Positions 50,594 to 60,084 of a stretch of 64,000 nt of DNA are shown here, one piece after another. Numbering within the stretch: position 1 is the first letter of the stretch; every line of letters starts with the position of its first letter. This DNA is from Methanothermobacter sp049720995 (GTDB lineage: Archaea; Methanobacteriota; Methanobacteria; Methanobacteriales; Methanothermobacteraceae). A program made the position numbers and the translations under genes. Where the stretch lies: contig NZ_JBNASF010000001.1 in NCBI RefSeq assembly GCF_049720995.1, forward strand, positions 1 through 64,000, read 5' to 3'. The notes beneath the pieces were generated by a model. That model had not been told where the DNA came from. It saw nothing but the letters and a program-made list of their open reading frames with translations, and ran no database searches.

Positions 50594-53317
50594 TCAACCA
50601 AGCCTCCTCTGAATTAACTTCCGCGCTTCATCTGTAAGAAAAACCAGTGGCGCGAAAAGGATGATCATCAGCCATTCCTGTGCTTTCAATGGCTGTGTTC
50701 CAAAAACCGGCTGCAGTGGGGGCAGATATATGACCATCAGCATCACAGTGATGGCGAATATCATACCAGCGGTTATCCATCTGTTCCTCAGAAGCCCCAC
50801 CTTCAGAGCTGAGGAGCGGGTGGTCTGTGATGAGAGGAGATTGCCAATCTGAGCCATCACTATACCTGCAAAGACCACCGTGGTGGCCCTCATGTAGAGG
50901 GGGTCGTCTGCGGGGAGGCTCTGACCTGGCACCCATCCCCCAGCCGATAGCACAAGGAAGTACGCCATCATCACAAGGAATGCCTCAATGGCTCCCGTGA
51001 ACAGGTACCCCCTCAGGAGAACCTCAAGATTAAGTAGCCTCTCCCTCACTGATCTTGGTGGCCTCTGCATCACATCAGATTCAGGTGGGGATCTTCCCAG
51101 GGCAAGGGCCGGCAGCGTATCGGTACCAAGGTCTATTGCAAGTATCTGCATTATTGTTATGGGGAGGGGTATTCCAAAGATCACCATGAGAATGAATGGG
51201 ACTATCTCTGCGGTTTCATGTGAAAATATGTAGGTTATGAATTTCCTTATGTTCTCATATACCGTCCTGCCCTCCCTAACCGCAGTTACAATGCTTGCAA
51301 AGTTGTCATCGGCGAGTACTATGTCAGCAGCCTCCTTTGCAACGTCGGTGCCGCTCCCCATCGCAACCCCGATATCAGCCTTCCTGAGGGCTGGGGCGTC
51401 GTTGACACCGTCCCCTGTCATAGCAACTATCTCCTCGGCACCCTCAAGGACCGATGCTATCCTCATCTTGTGTTCAGGGACTGCCCTGGCAAATATTATG
51501 TTCTCCTCCTCAGACAGGATCCTTAGAAGTTCATGGTCCTCCATTTCATCCATTTCCTTTCCCTTTATCACCCTGTAGCTGTCGCCCTCTATGATTCCAA
51601 GTTCACCTGCTATGGCTGCGGCGGTGAGTCCGTAATCGCCGGTTATCATTATTATCCTTATACCTGCAGTTCTGCACTGCCTCACAGCCTCCCTCACACC
51701 CTCCCTGGGTGGATCATGCATTGCAGCCATTCCAACCAGTGTCAGTTCCCTTTCAACATTTTCAGGCGTGTAATCCTCAAGATCCTCTGGGAGTTCTCTG
51801 TAAGCGAATGCAAGTACCCTGAGTCCCTCGGAGGCCATTCTGTCATGTATCTCTATGATCCTCCTTTTTTCATCATCATCCAGTGGTCTGGGTCTCCCAT
51901 CCACTGATATTCTCTCTGATAACTCTATTATCTTCTTTGGGGCCCCCTTGACGTAGGCCACCCTTTTACCAGATTTTTCATGAATTGAGGTCATTGACTT
52001 TCGTTTTGAATCAAAGGGGAGCTCAATTATCCGGGGCATCCTCTCAAGTTCCCCATGAAGGTCAAAGCCTATCTTCTCTGCGGCCACAAGGAGTGCGCCC
52101 TCTGTTGTGTCTCCAATCACGTGCCAGCCCTTTTCGTCTCTAACAAGTTTTGAATCGTTGCAGAATGATGCCGCCCTCATGAGGAGCCTTATCTCCCTTA
52201 CCTCCCTGTGGGTTACCGGTTTTCCATTGCAGAGGAATTCACCCTCTGGCCTGTAGCCTGAACCTGTGACCTCCACGACCCTGTAGGGTATCCATATCTT
52301 CCTTACCGTCATCTCACCCCTCGTTAGGGTCCCTGTCTTATCTGTGCAGATTATTGTTGTGGATCCCAGGGTCTCTACACTGGAAAGTCTCTTCACAAGG
52401 GCGTTTTTCCTGGCCATCTTCCTTGCTGACGCTGCAAGGGCCAGGGTTACACTTGGTAGAAGACCCTCAGGTACATTTGCAACCATGAGCCCTATTGCAA
52501 AGATCAGTGCAGTCTCAAGGGGGAGTTTAACAATGTAGAGGTTGACTGCAAAGAGAACAAGTCCCATTGAAACTGCTAGAATGCTTATGATACTGGCAGC
52601 CCGGGATATCTGCCTCTGGAGGGGGCTTGGCTCCTCCCTTACCTCCTGTGTTAGGGATGCTATCCTGCTGAATTCTGTATCCCCCCCAGTTGCGAATACT
52701 ATGGCCCTTCCTGTCCCTGATACCACCTGTGTACCTGCAAATACGATGTTATCGATATCTATATAATTATCAAATCTTTTAACTGGATGGGATACCTTTC
52801 TGACCGGCTTTGATTCACCTGTGAGCGTGGATGCGTCAATTTTGAGCTGGCTGGATTCAACAAGTCTTGCGTCTGCCGGGACCGTGTCACCCTCCTCCAG
52901 AAGGATGAGGTCACCGGGGACCACCTCGGCTGCCGGGATCACAGTTTCATCTGACCCCCTAATAACCTTGACCATGATGGGCAGAATATCCCTTAAGGCC
53001 TCTGCAGCCTTCTCGGCCTCATATTCCTGCCAGAAACTGAAAACCGCATTTATGATTATTACAAGTATAATTGCAACGGCAAGCTGACTGTTGCCTGTGA
53101 GGAGTGACAGTGCAGCTGATACCCAGAGGAGGATCGCCAGGACATTGTAAAGGTTGGAGAGAAAGAGAAGTATGTGTGGTTTACCCCTGACCTCCTCAAG
53201 TTCATTGGGGCCATATTCCTTAAGGCGTCTTTCAGCCTCCAGAGGGTCAAGGCCAGAGGGTGAAGTCCCAAGCCTCCTGAAAACCTCTTCCTCATGAAGC
53301 TCGTGTATACTCCCCAT
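50594..53317 (-). CDS. P2-type cation ATPase (Na,K-ATPase-like)
   Basis: About 907 residues from the ATG at 53317 (MGSIHELHEEEVF), preceded by GGTGAGGGC. The full P2 core is present: TGESKPV, CTDKTGTLTRGEM, KGAPKKIIEL, ITGDYGLTA, MTGDGVNDAPALRKADIG. Membrane segments VANVPEGLLPSVTLALA and IDLGTDTLPALALG are closer to Na,K-ATPase (P2C) than to SERCA, as I remember those consensus sequences. It probably exports Na+ or Ca2+. Two short cation genes follow on the same strand after a 115-base gap. Confidence 0.92.
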   Translation of the reverse strand: MGSIHELHEEEVFRRLGTSPSGLDPLEAERRLKEYGPNELEEVRGKPHILLFLSNLYNVLAILLWVSAALSLLTGNSQLAVAIILVIIINAVFSFWQEYEAEKAAEALRDILPIMVKVIRGSDETVIPAAEVVPGDLILLEEGDTVPADARLVESSQLKIDASTLTGESKPVRKVSHPVKRFDNYIDIDNIVFAGTQVVSGTGRAIVFATGGDTEFSRIASLTQEVREEPSPLQRQISRAASIISILAVSMGLVLFAVNLYIVKLPLETALIFAIGLMVANVPEGLLPSVTLALAASARKMARKNALVKRLSSVETLGSTTIICTDKTGTLTRGEMTVRKIWIPYRVVEVTGSGYRPEGEFLCNGKPVTHREVREIRLLMRAASFCNDSKLVRDEKGWHVIGDTTEGALLVAAEKIGFDLHGELERMPRIIELPFDSKRKSMTSIHEKSGKRVAYVKGAPKKIIELSERISVDGRPRPLDDDEKRRIIEIHDRMASEGLRVLAFAYRELPEDLEDYTPENVERELTLVGMAAMHDPPREGVREAVRQCRTAGIRIIMITGDYGLTAAAIAGELGIIEGDSYRVIKGKEMDEMEDHELLRILSEEENIIFARAVPEHKMRIASVLEGAEEIVAMTGDGVNDAPALRKADIGVAMGSGTDVAKEAADIVLADDNFASIVTAVREGRTVYENIRKFITYIFSHETAEIVPFILMVIFGIPLPITIMQILAIDLGTDTLPALALGRSPPESDVMQRPPRSVRERLLNLEVLLRGYLFTGAIEAFLVMMAYFLVLSAGGWVPGQSLPADDPLYMRATTVVFAGIVMAQIGNLLSSQTTRSSALKVGLLRNRWITAGMIFAITVMLMVIYLPPLQPVFGTQPLKAQEWLMIILFAPLVFLTDEARKLIQRRLG

Positions 53318-53332
53318 TGCCCTCACCATCAA

Positions 53333-53450
53333 TACACTTGAAATGTACCACTCAATTTAACAGCTTTCAGTAATATCATGATTTTCCTGCAGCATATCAT
53401 CCCATATGGACCACAGGGTTACACTTGAAACTGACCACCCATGTTATTAA
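53333..53450. repeat. Imperfect repeat pair upstream of the P2 ATPase gene
   Basis: TACACTTGAAA occurs at 53333-53343 and 53420-53430. Each copy is followed by a similar ACCAC and TTAAC pattern over about 30 bases (period 87). Both copies lie in the gap upstream of the ATPase start and just downstream of the GTPase gene, so they could hold binding sites for the ATPase promoter. Confidence 0.5.
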
Positions 53451-53462
53451 CTTTATTTAATA

Positions 53463-54653
53463 CTATCTGCCACATATTATGCTTATTATGTCCCCGTCCT
53501 CAAGTTCATGGTCCGCCGCAACCCTCATTCCCCTCCTTGCATCCACCGCGTGCATGAAGGAGTCTCCAATCTCAGTGTGTATCAGGTAGGCAAGGTCCCT
53601 TGGACCGGAACCACGGGGCACCAGGAGTGCATCAGGAAGAACGTTGCCCCTCTGATCCGTGAAGTGGTGTTCATCCTCAACCGGGAAGACAACTATCATG
53701 TCAAGAAGATCAAATACCGCCCTGTTGATCGCCTCCTGGACACCGGTGCTTCCATAGACCTCAAGGACGTTTTCACGGATATACTCAAGGGCTGACATCT
53801 GCCTGTCGGTAAGCCCTGCGCCATCGATGATCTCAAAGTCCCCTTCCCCAGGAGTGTAATTAATAAGCCCGGCCTCTGATGCCCTTCTGAGGGCAAGTTC
53901 AGCCTCTGCAGATGCCGGTACCACGTGTGGGTAGGAATCCATGAGGCGTTCAATGTTTTTCCGTGCTTCTGGAATGTCGGCCTTGTTTGCAACTATCAGC
54001 ATTGGCTTCGCTATCCTGAGGAGTTCCTCGAGAAATTCCAGGAGTTCATCCTTACCCCATGAGTAGACATCTGCATCCACCTTCCTTGATGCCTCGATGA
54101 TATCCTCGGGGGTTATACCTGTACCTGAGAGCTGTTCATGGATTATGCTATTCATGTCAAGTTTCTCTGAGGATGCCTTCCTTAAAAGGCGGTCCCAGTT
54201 CTTCTCAAGGATTCCGTAGAGCCACATGGTTATTTCGTCCTCAAGGAACTGCACATCCTCCAGAGGGTCATGGCTCCCTGGCTCAACAGGCCTCCCCTCC
54301 TCGTCTGTTGAACCTGATGCATCTATGACATGCAGGAATGCCCTGGCCTGTCTGAGATCATCCAGGAACTTATTTCCAAGACCCCTGCCCTCATGGGCCC
54401 CCGGAACAAGACCAGCCACATCGATGAGTTCCACAGGGATCAGTCTGGTTCCATCAATGCATCTTGAGTTTTTGGGATTGCACTGAACCCCGAGCTCCTG
54501 ACATGGACAACTGCAGGATGCATAGGCAACTGCATGATTGGCATCGATGGTGGTGAATGGGTATGATGCCACCTCTGCCTCGGAGAGTGTGGCTGCGTTG
54601 AAGAAGGATGATTTTCCAACGTTGGGTTTTCCTGTGACTGCAATCTGAATCAT
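53463..54653 (-). CDS. OBG/YchF-type GTPase with C-terminal TGS domain
   Basis: About 396 residues. G motifs are clear: GKPNVGKSSF, the switch segment PFTTIDAN, DVAGLVPGAHEGRGLGN and NKADIPEA. The C-terminus has a TGS-like ubiquitin-fold domain (LPDALLVPRGSGPRDLAYLIHTEIGDSF). An insert with four cysteines (CSCPCQELGVQC...C) follows the first strand, as in archaeal members. Such GTPases are linked to ribosomes or translation. The exact role here is unknown. I prefer the ATG at 54653 (MIQIAVTG). Confidence 0.9.
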   Translation of the reverse strand: MIQIAVTGKPNVGKSSFFNAATLSEAEVASYPFTTIDANHAVAYASCSCPCQELGVQCNPKNSRCIDGTRLIPVELIDVAGLVPGAHEGRGLGNKFLDDLRQARAFLHVIDASGSTDEEGRPVEPGSHDPLEDVQFLEDEITMWLYGILEKNWDRLLRKASSEKLDMNSIIHEQLSGTGITPEDIIEASRKVDADVYSWGKDELLEFLEELLRIAKPMLIVANKADIPEARKNIERLMDSYPHVVPASAEAELALRRASEAGLINYTPGEGDFEIIDGAGLTDRQMSALEYIRENVLEVYGSTGVQEAINRAVFDLLDMIVVFPVEDEHHFTDQRGNVLPDALLVPRGSGPRDLAYLIHTEIGDSFMHAVDARRGMRVAADHELEDGDIISIICGR

Positions 54654-54744
54654 TGTTACCACATTAATAAATGGTCATGAAACAATTATATATGTTGTCT
54701 TGAATAAGATTCCGTTGAACTGAATGCACTGGTTGTGGATGGTC

Positions 54745-55368
54745 ATGGTGCTCTATATAGTGGGGATAGGTCCCGGTTCATCTGATTACATAACCCCTGC
54801 CGCAGCTGTGGCTGTGGGGGATTCTGATACTGTATTTGGGAGCCGAAGGGCCCTTGAACTGTTTCCTGATGTGACTGAAGCTGTCGTGCTGGGTGCTGGG
54901 GATATGGATGAAAAGCTTGAAATGGCAGTCGAGCTTGCAGTTTCAGGTAAGGTTTCGGTGCTCTCGACAGGTGACCCGGGGTTTTCAGGTGTTCTGAAAC
55001 CAGTTAAGAGGATAATATCAAAAAATAAGCTTGATGTTGAAATCCAGGTTATACCCGGTGTGAGTTCCGTCCAGCTCTGCGCTGCGAGGCTACTTATTCC
55101 CTGGGATGATGCTGACATGGTCACATTTCATGGCCGCGGTGAGGAGAATATACTGGATATCCTTGATAACGGGAGACCAACAATAATTCTCCCATCAAGG
55201 ACTCCGTCTGAGACCGCCAGGTTCCTTATTGAAAGTGGTATGGATCCGGAAAGATGTGTTGCTGTCTGTGAAAGGCTCAGCTACCCTGATGAGAGGGTTG
55301 TTGAACTGAAACTCAGGGAACTGGTGGTATCTGAATTCAGTTACATGTCAGTCATTGTTGTATTCTGA
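54745..55368 (+). CDS. cbiE: Cobalt-precorrin-7 C5-methyltransferase CbiE
   Basis: The protein of about 207 residues has the tetrapyrrole methylase opening VLYIVGIGPGSSDYITP and the SAM-binding VSVLSTGDPGFSG and IPGVSSVQLCAARL. It methylates precorrin-7 in corrin synthesis, needed for the corrinoid cofactor of methyltransferases. The start is not certain: ATGs at 54724, 54739 and 54745 are in frame, and the last gives the typical N-terminus. A TATA element (TTATATATG) lies near 54686-54694. Confidence 0.9.
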   Translation: MVLYIVGIGPGSSDYITPAAAVAVGDSDTVFGSRRALELFPDVTEAVVLGAGDMDEKLEMAVELAVSGKVSVLSTGDPGFSGVLKPVKRIISKNKLDVEIQVIPGVSSVQLCAARLLIPWDDADMVTFHGRGEENILDILDNGRPTIILPSRTPSETARFLIESGMDPERCVAVCERLSYPDERVVELKLRELVVSEFSYMSVIVVF

Positions 55369-55862
55369 AGGGCCCGATGGATTTCTCCCATGTTAAGCTG
55401 ATAAAACTACACTGAAGCTTCATGTTTTTAATGAACTGATGCTGGCTGATAAACACTGATACTGGTGTAGAATGACCCCATTTCTGAACTTACTGATCAT
55501 GGATAACTGTAACTGCGGGCCACAGTTTAGATCCCTATCCACCCCCTGTTACTCCAGCAGGTCAGATCACACCTAACTCTATTTTATTCAGATTTCAGTC
55601 ATGAATCTAGTTAAAGGTCAATAGTATAGTTGAAATTCTTGAAAAAAACAGAGGAATTCCTCTTTATTCACGATTAAATCGGATGATACATTTAAATATT
55701 TTTTAACAAAAATCTCACCTTTAAACTCCTATTTCAATGTTTAATACATTCTAACAGTTCTGAATAAATGTATTTCAATATAGAACTCTTTTTTCAGTTT
55801 TAAAATTAAATCGTAAAGTATATTCATTGTAATTATAATATAAACTGTAATGTTTTCGGGAG
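55369..55862. other. AT-rich intergenic region upstream of the large surface protein
   Basis: This 494-base stretch is clearly richer in A and T than the flanking genes and has no credible reading frame. It contains a small palindrome TGAAGCTTCA followed by a T-run (possible cbiE terminator, near 55413-55428). A perfect 14-base palindrome AGAGGAATTCCTCT lies at 55650-55663. A strong TATA-like element (TTATAATATAAA) at 55833-55844 should start transcription near 55861-55866. Confidence 0.6.
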
Positions 55863-55865
55863 GTG

Positions 55866-58364
55866 ATGATCATTGATCCGTATAAAAAGTTTTCTGCTCT
55901 GATCTGTGGACTACTTCTCATGGTCGTCCTTCAGGGCTCAGCCTTTGCTGAATCAAATTACACCATGGACTACTCAACCTATCTTGGTGGTGATGTGGTT
56001 GATGAAGCACGTGACGTTTACGTTGATGAATCCGGCTACATCTATGTGACCGGTTCAACGCACGTCAACGGGTCCAAGAACGTCTTCGTGGTAAAATTCA
56101 ACACATCAAGACAAGTCATATACAACACAACCTTCGGCGGAGCTGGAGACGACTGGGGACACAGAGTAATCGCAGATGCAGATGGATACGCCTATGTTGC
56201 AGGCGAAATAAGTGGAGCTGGTGTTGAGGGTAAGGATGCATTCGTGGCACGGATAGACCCCCTAGGCAAAATCGAAAGGATCACATATATTGGTGGATCC
56301 AAATATGACGTTGCAAAGGGTCTTGTAATGGATGGATCGGGAAACCTCTATGTGAGTGGATACACCATCTCAGAGAACCTTCAGGTGACAGATGACGCCT
56401 GCCAGAAAATCAATCACGGCGGTTATGATGCGTTCATTGCCAAACTTGACAAGAACCTCACCGTTACTTACCTGAGCTATCTTGGAGGGTCCTGGGACGA
56501 CTACTGTCAGGGAATTGCCCTTGATAACAACGGGAACATCTACATTGCAGGGTACACCTACTCTGATGATTTCCCGGTAACCTTCGATGCAGTCTCACAG
56601 TACAAGCAGGGTACGAATGATATCTTCATATCAAGATTCACCCCACAGATGAGCTTTGACTACTCAACCTACCTTGGAGGCTTATTACAGGATATGTGCC
56701 ACGCCATTACATCCTATGGTGGCCTCATCTACATTGCGGGTAAAACCAACTCCACGGATTTCCCCATAAACCCTGTGACAGCATACCAGAGGACAAAGAA
56801 GGGCCTTTCTGATGGATTCATCCTGGCATTCGATGGTGAGAATGTGACATACTCAACCTACCTCGGTGGAAGCGGTGATGATGCAGTATATGGAATTGCA
56901 GCAGACAGGTATGGAAATCTTTACCTGACAGGTACAACATCCTCATCTGACTTCCCACTCACAGAGGGGGCACTTGACAGGTCACTTAACGGTGTGGATG
57001 CCTTCATCACAAAATTCAGCATCCCCCGAAGCGTCCTCTACAGCTCCTATCTAGGTGGAATAGAAGCTGATCAGGGTTATGCTGTTGCTGTTGACCCCTA
57101 CCAGAACATCTATGTTGCCGGAAAGACCTGGTCAAACAATTTCCCTGTAACATCAGATGCCAGGAAAGCGAAGCTCACGGGACTATCAGATGGTTTCCTC
57201 ACAAGGTTCACACCATTCTTCATAAGCAATATGAGTATAATGCCGGTGAATGGAACAGCACCCCTATCAATTACGGTGAATGGTAAAATCACCAACTGGG
57301 GGGATGCCAGCGGATGGTACCGCCTGGGGCTCTACGTCAACGGATACGAGGTCTTATGGCAGTGGATAGAGGTGGAATCAAAAACAACAAGGGACTTCAG
57401 CTTCGAATACCTTCTCAGGAACAGCAGGACATATTCTGTTACCGTGAACAACTTCCAGCCATTCACTGTCAGGGCATTCAGCGGCCCCCTCATAATCCCT
57501 GAAAATCTTACAGTGCTACCACGTGCCGGCACAGAGCCCCTCCGGGTTAACGTGACTGCTGACATTGTTAACTACGGTGATCTACCTGACACATACACCG
57601 CCGGCCTCTACGTCGATGGAACTCTCGTTGATAGCAGGATTGTGACTGTTGATGCAAAATCAAGGGTCAGAGTATCCTTCAACAGGACCCTTGCCGCTGG
57701 TGTGCATGAAATAACCATAAATGAACTTGACCCCATAACCGTCAACGTGATGGAGGGTGAAAAGTTCCTTGTGGACGGTTTCAGGCTGACGCCGGAAAGT
57801 GGTCTTGCACCGCTGAATGTCATGGTCACTGCCAATATCACCAGCATAGACTCAGGCACAAGGAGTTACACGGCCATAATCTATGTTAATGGAGTGGATG
57901 TCCATGAACAGACATTTGATGTTCCCGGTGGAAGCACGGTACCGTTCTCTGCCATTATAACCCTCCCTGAAAGTGGAATTTACACCATATCACTCAACAA
58001 CGTCACCTCAGGCACGGTCAGGGTCCTCAGCGAGGCAAGCTTCAACATCACAAATGTGACAGTAACACCACTGGAGGGTAAGTCACCCCTCAATGTAACT
58101 GTGAACGCCACAATCATAAACCAGGGGGACCTTCCAGGTGATTTCACCCTTACCGTCTACCTTGACGGTGTCGCATGGGACAGCCGAACAGTTACCCTAC
58201 CTGGACGGTCAAGTGTTAAGGTTTCAATTAAGAATCCGATCATGGTTCCTGGGGAGTACAATCTCCGTTTTAACTCCGGTGAAGAGGTTAAAATCAGGTG
58301 CTTGATCCTGACCCTGTGTTCGGGGGCTTCGCTGTTACCCCTGGAACCGGTGTGGGTACACTGA
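55866..58364 (+). CDS. Giant secreted repeat protein, N-terminal part (before frameshift)
   Basis: A signal peptide (KKFSALICGLLLMVVLQGSAFA) leads into seven about 55-residue repeats of the SBBP type (YSTYLGG...DxxGNxYxxGxT), enough for one beta-propeller. Four CARDB-like Ig-type repeats of about 85 residues follow (pattern PLNVTVNATIxNxGD...YxDGVxxxSRTVT). At about 58296-58300 the frame is lost by one missing base (AGGTG where AGGGTG is expected), and the last about 20 residues are out of frame. The start is unusual: a GGGAGGTGATG ribosome-site sequence overlaps the ATG at 55866, and an AUU at 55872 is also possible. The product should be surface exposed. Confidence 0.85.
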   Translation: MIIDPYKKFSALICGLLLMVVLQGSAFAESNYTMDYSTYLGGDVVDEARDVYVDESGYIYVTGSTHVNGSKNVFVVKFNTSRQVIYNTTFGGAGDDWGHRVIADADGYAYVAGEISGAGVEGKDAFVARIDPLGKIERITYIGGSKYDVAKGLVMDGSGNLYVSGYTISENLQVTDDACQKINHGGYDAFIAKLDKNLTVTYLSYLGGSWDDYCQGIALDNNGNIYIAGYTYSDDFPVTFDAVSQYKQGTNDIFISRFTPQMSFDYSTYLGGLLQDMCHAITSYGGLIYIAGKTNSTDFPINPVTAYQRTKKGLSDGFILAFDGENVTYSTYLGGSGDDAVYGIAADRYGNLYLTGTTSSSDFPLTEGALDRSLNGVDAFITKFSIPRSVLYSSYLGGIEADQGYAVAVDPYQNIYVAGKTWSNNFPVTSDARKAKLTGLSDGFLTRFTPFFISNMSIMPVNGTAPLSITVNGKITNWGDASGWYRLGLYVNGYEVLWQWIEVESKTTRDFSFEYLLRNSRTYSVTVNNFQPFTVRAFSGPLIIPENLTVLPRAGTEPLRVNVTADIVNYGDLPDTYTAGLYVDGTLVDSRIVTVDAKSRVRVSFNRTLAAGVHEITINELDPITVNVMEGEKFLVDGFRLTPESGLAPLNVMVTANITSIDSGTRSYTAIIYVNGVDVHEQTFDVPGGSTVPFSAIITLPESGIYTISLNNVTSGTVRVLSEASFNITNVTVTPLEGKSPLNVTVNATIINQGDLPGDFTLTVYLDGVAWDSRTVTLPGRSSVKVSIKNPIMVPGEYNLRFNSGEEVKIRCLILTLCSGASLLPLEPVWVH

Positions 58365-60034
58365 ACGTCACAGCACTCCTCAACGTGACCAACCCCTATG
58401 ATATGGTCATAGGGTTCACAGCAAGGCTCCATGTCAACAACCAAACCGTGCAGGAGAACACCGTCAGCCTCAACCCCGGTGAAACAAGGGAAATCTCAAT
58501 GAAAACAACACTGCTACCTGGAAACCACAGTGTTGGAATCAATGGATTCACAAGGAATGTCAGGGTCTTTCGACCGGCAAATATAACCGCCTCAGATTTA
58601 ACCGTCACCCCGACATCTGGCTTCAGCCCCCTTGACCTTGCAGCATCAGCTAAACTCAGAAATACAGGGGAAGTTGATGGGGAGTACACCGCAACCCTCT
58701 ACATAAATGGTGCAGCTGTGGATACAAGAACCGTGACAGTTCCTGCAGGAGGAACATCACTGATCCGCTTCAACCATACCCTGGATACTCCAGGAACATA
58801 CCTTGCCGGCATAGGGGCACTTGCACCTGTAACCGTCAGGGTACTAAACGAACCATTGATCTCAAACCTCAGCGTAAATCCGTCTTCAGGTGTTTCAACC
58901 CTCCTATTCAACGTAACCGCAATGATAAGCACCTCTGAAGAGGGTCGTGGCAACTACACCGTAAGGCTCTACATAGACGGAGTGAACGTTCAGAATAAGA
59001 CTTTGCAGCTTACAGGACCTGGTGCCTTCCCGGTATTCTTCAGTGAGAAACTCAGTGACCCCGGAAACCATGCTGTCACGGTTAATGGCCTTACACCGGT
59101 GACCGTGAGGGTATTGAGACCTGCCACATTCACAGTGCACAGCCTGATGGTTTCACCCCACCAGGGGGTTCTTCCCCTAAACGTTGAAGTATCTGCAAGG
59201 GTCTCCAATGTGGGTGACGTTCCAGGTAACTACACATCAAGGCTCTACATAGACGGCGTACCTGTTCAATCAAAGACCGTGAACGTGGCTGCCGGTGGAG
59301 AAACCCCCGTGACATTCACATACCCCATAACACAGCGGGGCAACCATACCTTTACCGTTGACACACTACCTGCTGAAAACGTCAATGTACTGAAACCAGC
59401 CACACTTGAAATAGGGTCCCTCAATGTGACACCATCCAGTGCCGTGGGATCAGCCAACGTCGAGGTTGAAGCAGAAATCCAGAACACAGGTGACGTTGAA
59501 GGTGACTTCACAGTTCCTGTCTACCTCAACGGCAACCTCATCAGTACCTACACCATCAGGGTGGGACCCCATGAGGGAGCGGTGCTGAGATTCCAGAGAT
59601 ACATCTCATCCCCCGGTAAATACACATTCAGCATCAACAACCTGAAAACCGCCATGGTCTACGTGAACCCACCAAAAAGGACCTACAGATTCACATTCAA
59701 AAACACGGGAAGTTACACCACAACGGTGACCTACTATGTCACAGTGTACTCATCAGCCGGCAAGAAACTTGCATACAAGACCTACAAATTTACACTGAAA
59801 CGTGGAGGATCCTACACTGCAACCATCGGTTACTATCCGTACGATGCAAAAATCGTTACAACAAGGAAAATCTACAACCCAAGCAGGTACACAAGGACCA
59901 TACGGTTATCTGAGACCTTCAGGGCGGATACACTGTCGGCAACCCTCAGCCACACAAATACAATCAGGGGTTACAGATACGTCTACATAACCAGGACATT
60001 CAGGGTGGTTGATATGCGAATAACCGTCACCTGA
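58298..60034 (+). CDS. Giant secreted repeat protein, C-terminal part (after frameshift)
   Basis: This frame continues the preceding protein directly: VLDPDPVFGGFAVTPGTG replaces the expected start of the fifth CARDB-like repeat. Five such repeats are seen (SDLTVTPTSG, SNLSVNPSSG, HSLMVSPHQG and GSLNVTPSS mark starts), then a basic, Tyr/Thr-rich C-terminal domain of about 120 residues without a membrane anchor. There is no ribosome site at the first GTG, so it is not an independent gene. Joined, the chain would be about 1389 residues with one propeller and nine Ig-like repeats, an adhesin-like stalk. T-rich DNA follows the stop. Confidence 0.85.
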   Translation: MLDPDPVFGGFAVTPGTGVGTLNVTALLNVTNPYDMVIGFTARLHVNNQTVQENTVSLNPGETREISMKTTLLPGNHSVGINGFTRNVRVFRPANITASDLTVTPTSGFSPLDLAASAKLRNTGEVDGEYTATLYINGAAVDTRTVTVPAGGTSLIRFNHTLDTPGTYLAGIGALAPVTVRVLNEPLISNLSVNPSSGVSTLLFNVTAMISTSEEGRGNYTVRLYIDGVNVQNKTLQLTGPGAFPVFFSEKLSDPGNHAVTVNGLTPVTVRVLRPATFTVHSLMVSPHQGVLPLNVEVSARVSNVGDVPGNYTSRLYIDGVPVQSKTVNVAAGGETPVTFTYPITQRGNHTFTVDTLPAENVNVLKPATLEIGSLNVTPSSAVGSANVEVEAEIQNTGDVEGDFTVPVYLNGNLISTYTIRVGPHEGAVLRFQRYISSPGKYTFSINNLKTAMVYVNPPKRTYRFTFKNTGSYTTTVTYYVTVYSSAGKKLAYKTYKFTLKRGGSYTATIGYYPYDAKIVTTRKIYNPSRYTRTIRLSETFRADTLSATLSHTNTIRGYRYVYITRTFRVVDMRITVT

Positions 60035-60084
60035 TTTTATTTATTTTTTATTTGAAATTCTTAAAATAGTTAAAAATAAAGGTT

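Noticed and set aside
55430..55510. Possible C/D box small RNA (several CTGA/TGAT motifs)
   Set aside because: No proper C box RTGATGA paired with terminal D box and end stem is present.
58298..58364. Programmed -1 frameshift in the surface protein gene
   Set aside because: No X-XXY-YYZ slippery heptamer is found in the correct frame at the junction; a deletion or sequencing error is simpler.
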